Shown in pieces: positions 14,079 through 15,520 of a stretch of DNA of 15,520 nt. The position numbers were made by a program, and so were the translations under genes. The stretch is from contig ASZN01000062.1 in NCBI GenBank assembly GCA_000406005.1, positions 20,268-35,787 of the forward strand, in the 5' to 3' direction. The notes under the pieces are model-generated. The model saw only the letters and a list, made by a program, of their open reading frames with translations, was not told the DNA's origin and made no database searches. Position 1 is the stretch's first letter; every line of letters begins with the position of its first letter. The DNA comes from Candidatus Poribacteria bacterium WGA-3G. GTDB lineage: Bacteria > Poribacteria > WGA-4E > WGA-3G.

Positions 14079-15413
14079 CTAATCTGATGCCGACAATTCT
14101 TTAATTTGCGCGACCAAGTCTCCCCTTGGGACGGTATGCTGTTCTCTGTTCGCGAGGTTTCGGACGACGACCGTTCCCGCTTCGACTTCATCAGAACCGA
14201 GGATGACGGCGTACGGAATGCCTTTGGTATCAGCATACTTCATCTGTGTGCCGATACGGGTCGGACGCGAATAGACCTCTGTACGGATACCACTTTGGCG
14301 CAACAACGTGGCGACTTTCAGTGATTCCGGCGCGAGATCGGCATCAAAAACAGTGACCAGGACCTCTGTCACCGTTTTACCGACTGTAGACGGAAACATA
14401 TCAAATTCTTCCATGACATCAATAATCCGCTCAATACCGAAACTGGTTCCGGTCGCGGGGTACCCCTGTTTACTGAAACTGCCGATGAGTTCATCGTATC
14501 TGCCACCGCCGGTGATACTCCCGATTTTCGGTTCTTCAACCACAGTCTCATAGATCGGACCGGTATAGTATTCCAAGCCGCGCACCATCGCAACGTTGAC
14601 CTTGTAGAATTCTTCTGGGACATCGAGTGTTGCAAGGTAGCCGATCAGTTCTTCCAATTCCGCTATACCCTCTCGTGCGGCTTCAAATTCGCCGAGTTGC
14701 GCACTGAGTGCGTTCAGGACCGTCTCCGCATCGCCTTCAACCTCAAGGAGTGTCAGGAGTTTCTCGATAACAGGTTCGGGAATCTGGTTCTCTGCTAATT
14801 CCGCTCTGACCCCTGCTAACCCGATTTTATCCAGTTTGTCAATGGAACGATAAAGTCCACCGAGTTGTTCAGTCGGTACACCAGCGAATTGCCCGATGCC
14901 GGTGATGAGTTTCCGGTCGTTGATATTAACCTCGAACTGCTCGAAACCGAGGCGCGTCAGCACCTGATAGGTGAGATTGACGTTTTCAGCGTCAGCGAGC
15001 ATGCTTTCGCTGCCGACGGTATCTGCGTCACACTGGAAGAATTGGCGATAGCGTCCCTTCTGTGGACGCTCTGCTCGCCACACTGGGTCAATCTGGTATC
15101 GCTTAAACGGTTTCGGGAGTTGTGGATACATAGCGATGAGTCGGCAAAGCGGCACCGAAAGGTCGTAGCGGAGTGAGATGTCCTCTTTCCCACCGACGTG
15201 TCCTGCCTGATAGATAAGTTTTTCTGCGTCCGGTCCGTATTTACCAGTGAGTACTTCGGAGAGTTCGAGGGCAGGTGTTTGTAAGGGTTCAAATCCGAAT
15301 TCCTCGAACACCTCACGGATGACACCGATGACATACTGCCTCGGAATCATCTGTTCCGGTAAAATGTCTCGCATCCCGCGCGGGACGCGCGGTTTAATGA
15401 ATGGGGCTGCCAT
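14079..15413 (-). CDS. hisS: Histidyl-tRNA synthetase
   Basis: HisRS charges tRNA-His in the cytoplasm. The 444-residue protein has class II motif 1 in PRGMRDILPEQ (11-21), motif 2 in VWRAERPQKGRYRQFFQCDA (111-130), the HisA signature RGLEYYTGPIYE (278-289), GGRYDELIG (303-311) and motif 3 SFGIERI (324-330). An anticodon-binding domain runs from about 348 to the end. The wording of motif 2 (KRYQIDPVWRAERPQ, then QCDADTVGS) resembles the archaeal/eukaryotic-type branch also seen in some bacteria, rather than the E. coli form. The ATG at 15413 has AAGGAG 8 nt upstream. A longer in-frame reading from 15497 would translate the 31-bp tandem repeat and should be dropped. It converges on the NUDIX gene with a 57-bp gap. 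Confidence 0.96.
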   Translation of the reverse strand: MAAPFIKPRVPRGMRDILPEQMIPRQYVIGVIREVFEEFGFEPLQTPALELSEVLTGKYGPDAEKLIYQAGHVGGKEDISLRYDLSVPLCRLIAMYPQLPKPFKRYQIDPVWRAERPQKGRYRQFFQCDADTVGSESMLADAENVNLTYQVLTRLGFEQFEVNINDRKLITGIGQFAGVPTEQLGGLYRSIDKLDKIGLAGVRAELAENQIPEPVIEKLLTLLEVEGDAETVLNALSAQLGEFEAAREGIAELEELIGYLATLDVPEEFYKVNVAMVRGLEYYTGPIYETVVEEPKIGSITGGGRYDELIGSFSKQGYPATGTSFGIERIIDVMEEFDMFPSTVGKTVTEVLVTVFDADLAPESLKVATLLRQSGIRTEVYSRPTRIGTQMKYADTKGIPYAVILGSDEVEAGTVVVRNLANREQHTVPRGDLVAQIKELSASD

Positions 15414-15421
15414 AAGTTCCA

Positions 15422-15427
15422 CTCCTT
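15422..15427 (-). promoter_or_regulatory. Shine-Dalgarno of hisS at the edge of the tandem repeat
   Basis: On the minus strand AAGGAG occupies 15427-15422, 8 nt before the ATG at 15413. Its first four bases belong to the proximal copy of the 31-bp repeat. This spacing settles the hisS start. Confidence 0.8.
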
Positions 15428-15520
15428 CGTAGCATAGACTGTGAGTCTGTGCATCCTTCGTAGCATAGACTGTGAGTCTGTGCATCCTTCGTAGCATAGA
15501 CTGTGAGTCTGTGCATCCTT
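15424..15520. repeat. 31-bp tandem repeat array, at least 3 copies, cut by window edge
   Basis: Exact copies occupy 15424-15454, 15455-15485 and 15486-15516, and a fourth begins at 15517. Each contains the hairpin-forming AGACTGTGAGTCT (5-bp arms, 3-nt loop). There are no spacers between the copies, so it is not CRISPR. On the hisS strand every copy carries AAGGATG, but only the proximal one is followed by a properly spaced start codon. Confidence 0.95.

Noticed and set aside
15424..15520. CRISPR array
   Set aside because: The 31-bp units are directly adjacent with no variable spacers, and no cas gene is present.

Overview
The window is a bacterial chromosome segment of moderate GC with short intergenic gaps that are unusually rich in small repeats. 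The mix is a giant secreted TPR protein, a decayed IS630-type transposase, a DUF234-type ATPase and several repeat families sitting beside start codons. It recalls uncultivated Candidatus Poribacteria or a related marine lineage. That assignment is my inference from style only; no rRNA gene is present to test it.

Layout. (1) 1-3473, minus: the N-terminal 1157 codons of a very large secreted TPR-repeat protein that runs off the left edge. (2) 3514-3784, minus: the remnant of an IS630-family transposase with its middle deleted. (3) 3843-4889, minus: a polytopic membrane protein. (4) From about 5047 to 11190, plus: a run of five genes, hisC, ispG, a GT-C-type membrane glycosyltransferase, a GT4-type cytoplasmic glycosyltransferase and a class I SAM methyltransferase. 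(5) 11139-11978, minus: uppP (undecaprenyl-diphosphatase), converging on and overlapping the methyltransferase. (6) 12110-14021, plus: an AAA ATPase with a C-terminal nuclease-like DUF234 domain, followed by a NUDIX hydrolase. (7) 14079-15413, minus: hisS, with a 31-bp tandem repeat array upstream that runs off the right edge.

How the genes fit together. IspG makes the isoprenoid precursor used for undecaprenyl phosphate. GT-C enzymes normally take sugars from polyprenyl-phosphate donors, GT4 enzymes build glycans on the cytoplasmic face, and UppP recycles the lipid carrier. The 6.4-12 kb block is therefore plausibly an envelope or surface-glycan neighbourhood. HisC and HisS are housekeeping genes with no histidine operon around them. 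The ATPase/NUDIX pair has its own strong promoter and is the least explained unit here.

The most unusual signal lies between the genes. Two unrelated repeat families each end in an AAGGA Shine-Dalgarno core just upstream of a start codon: an 85-bp tandem pair before the methyltransferase, whose end recurs before the GT4 gene, and the 31-bp array before hisS. Other local structures are a 16-bp tandem array with nested inverted repeats between hisC and ispG, a 15-bp duplication of a -10 box, a palindromic Shine-Dalgarno at the TPR gene and an apparently leaderless uppP promoter. I found no tRNA, rRNA, CRISPR array or complete mobile element.
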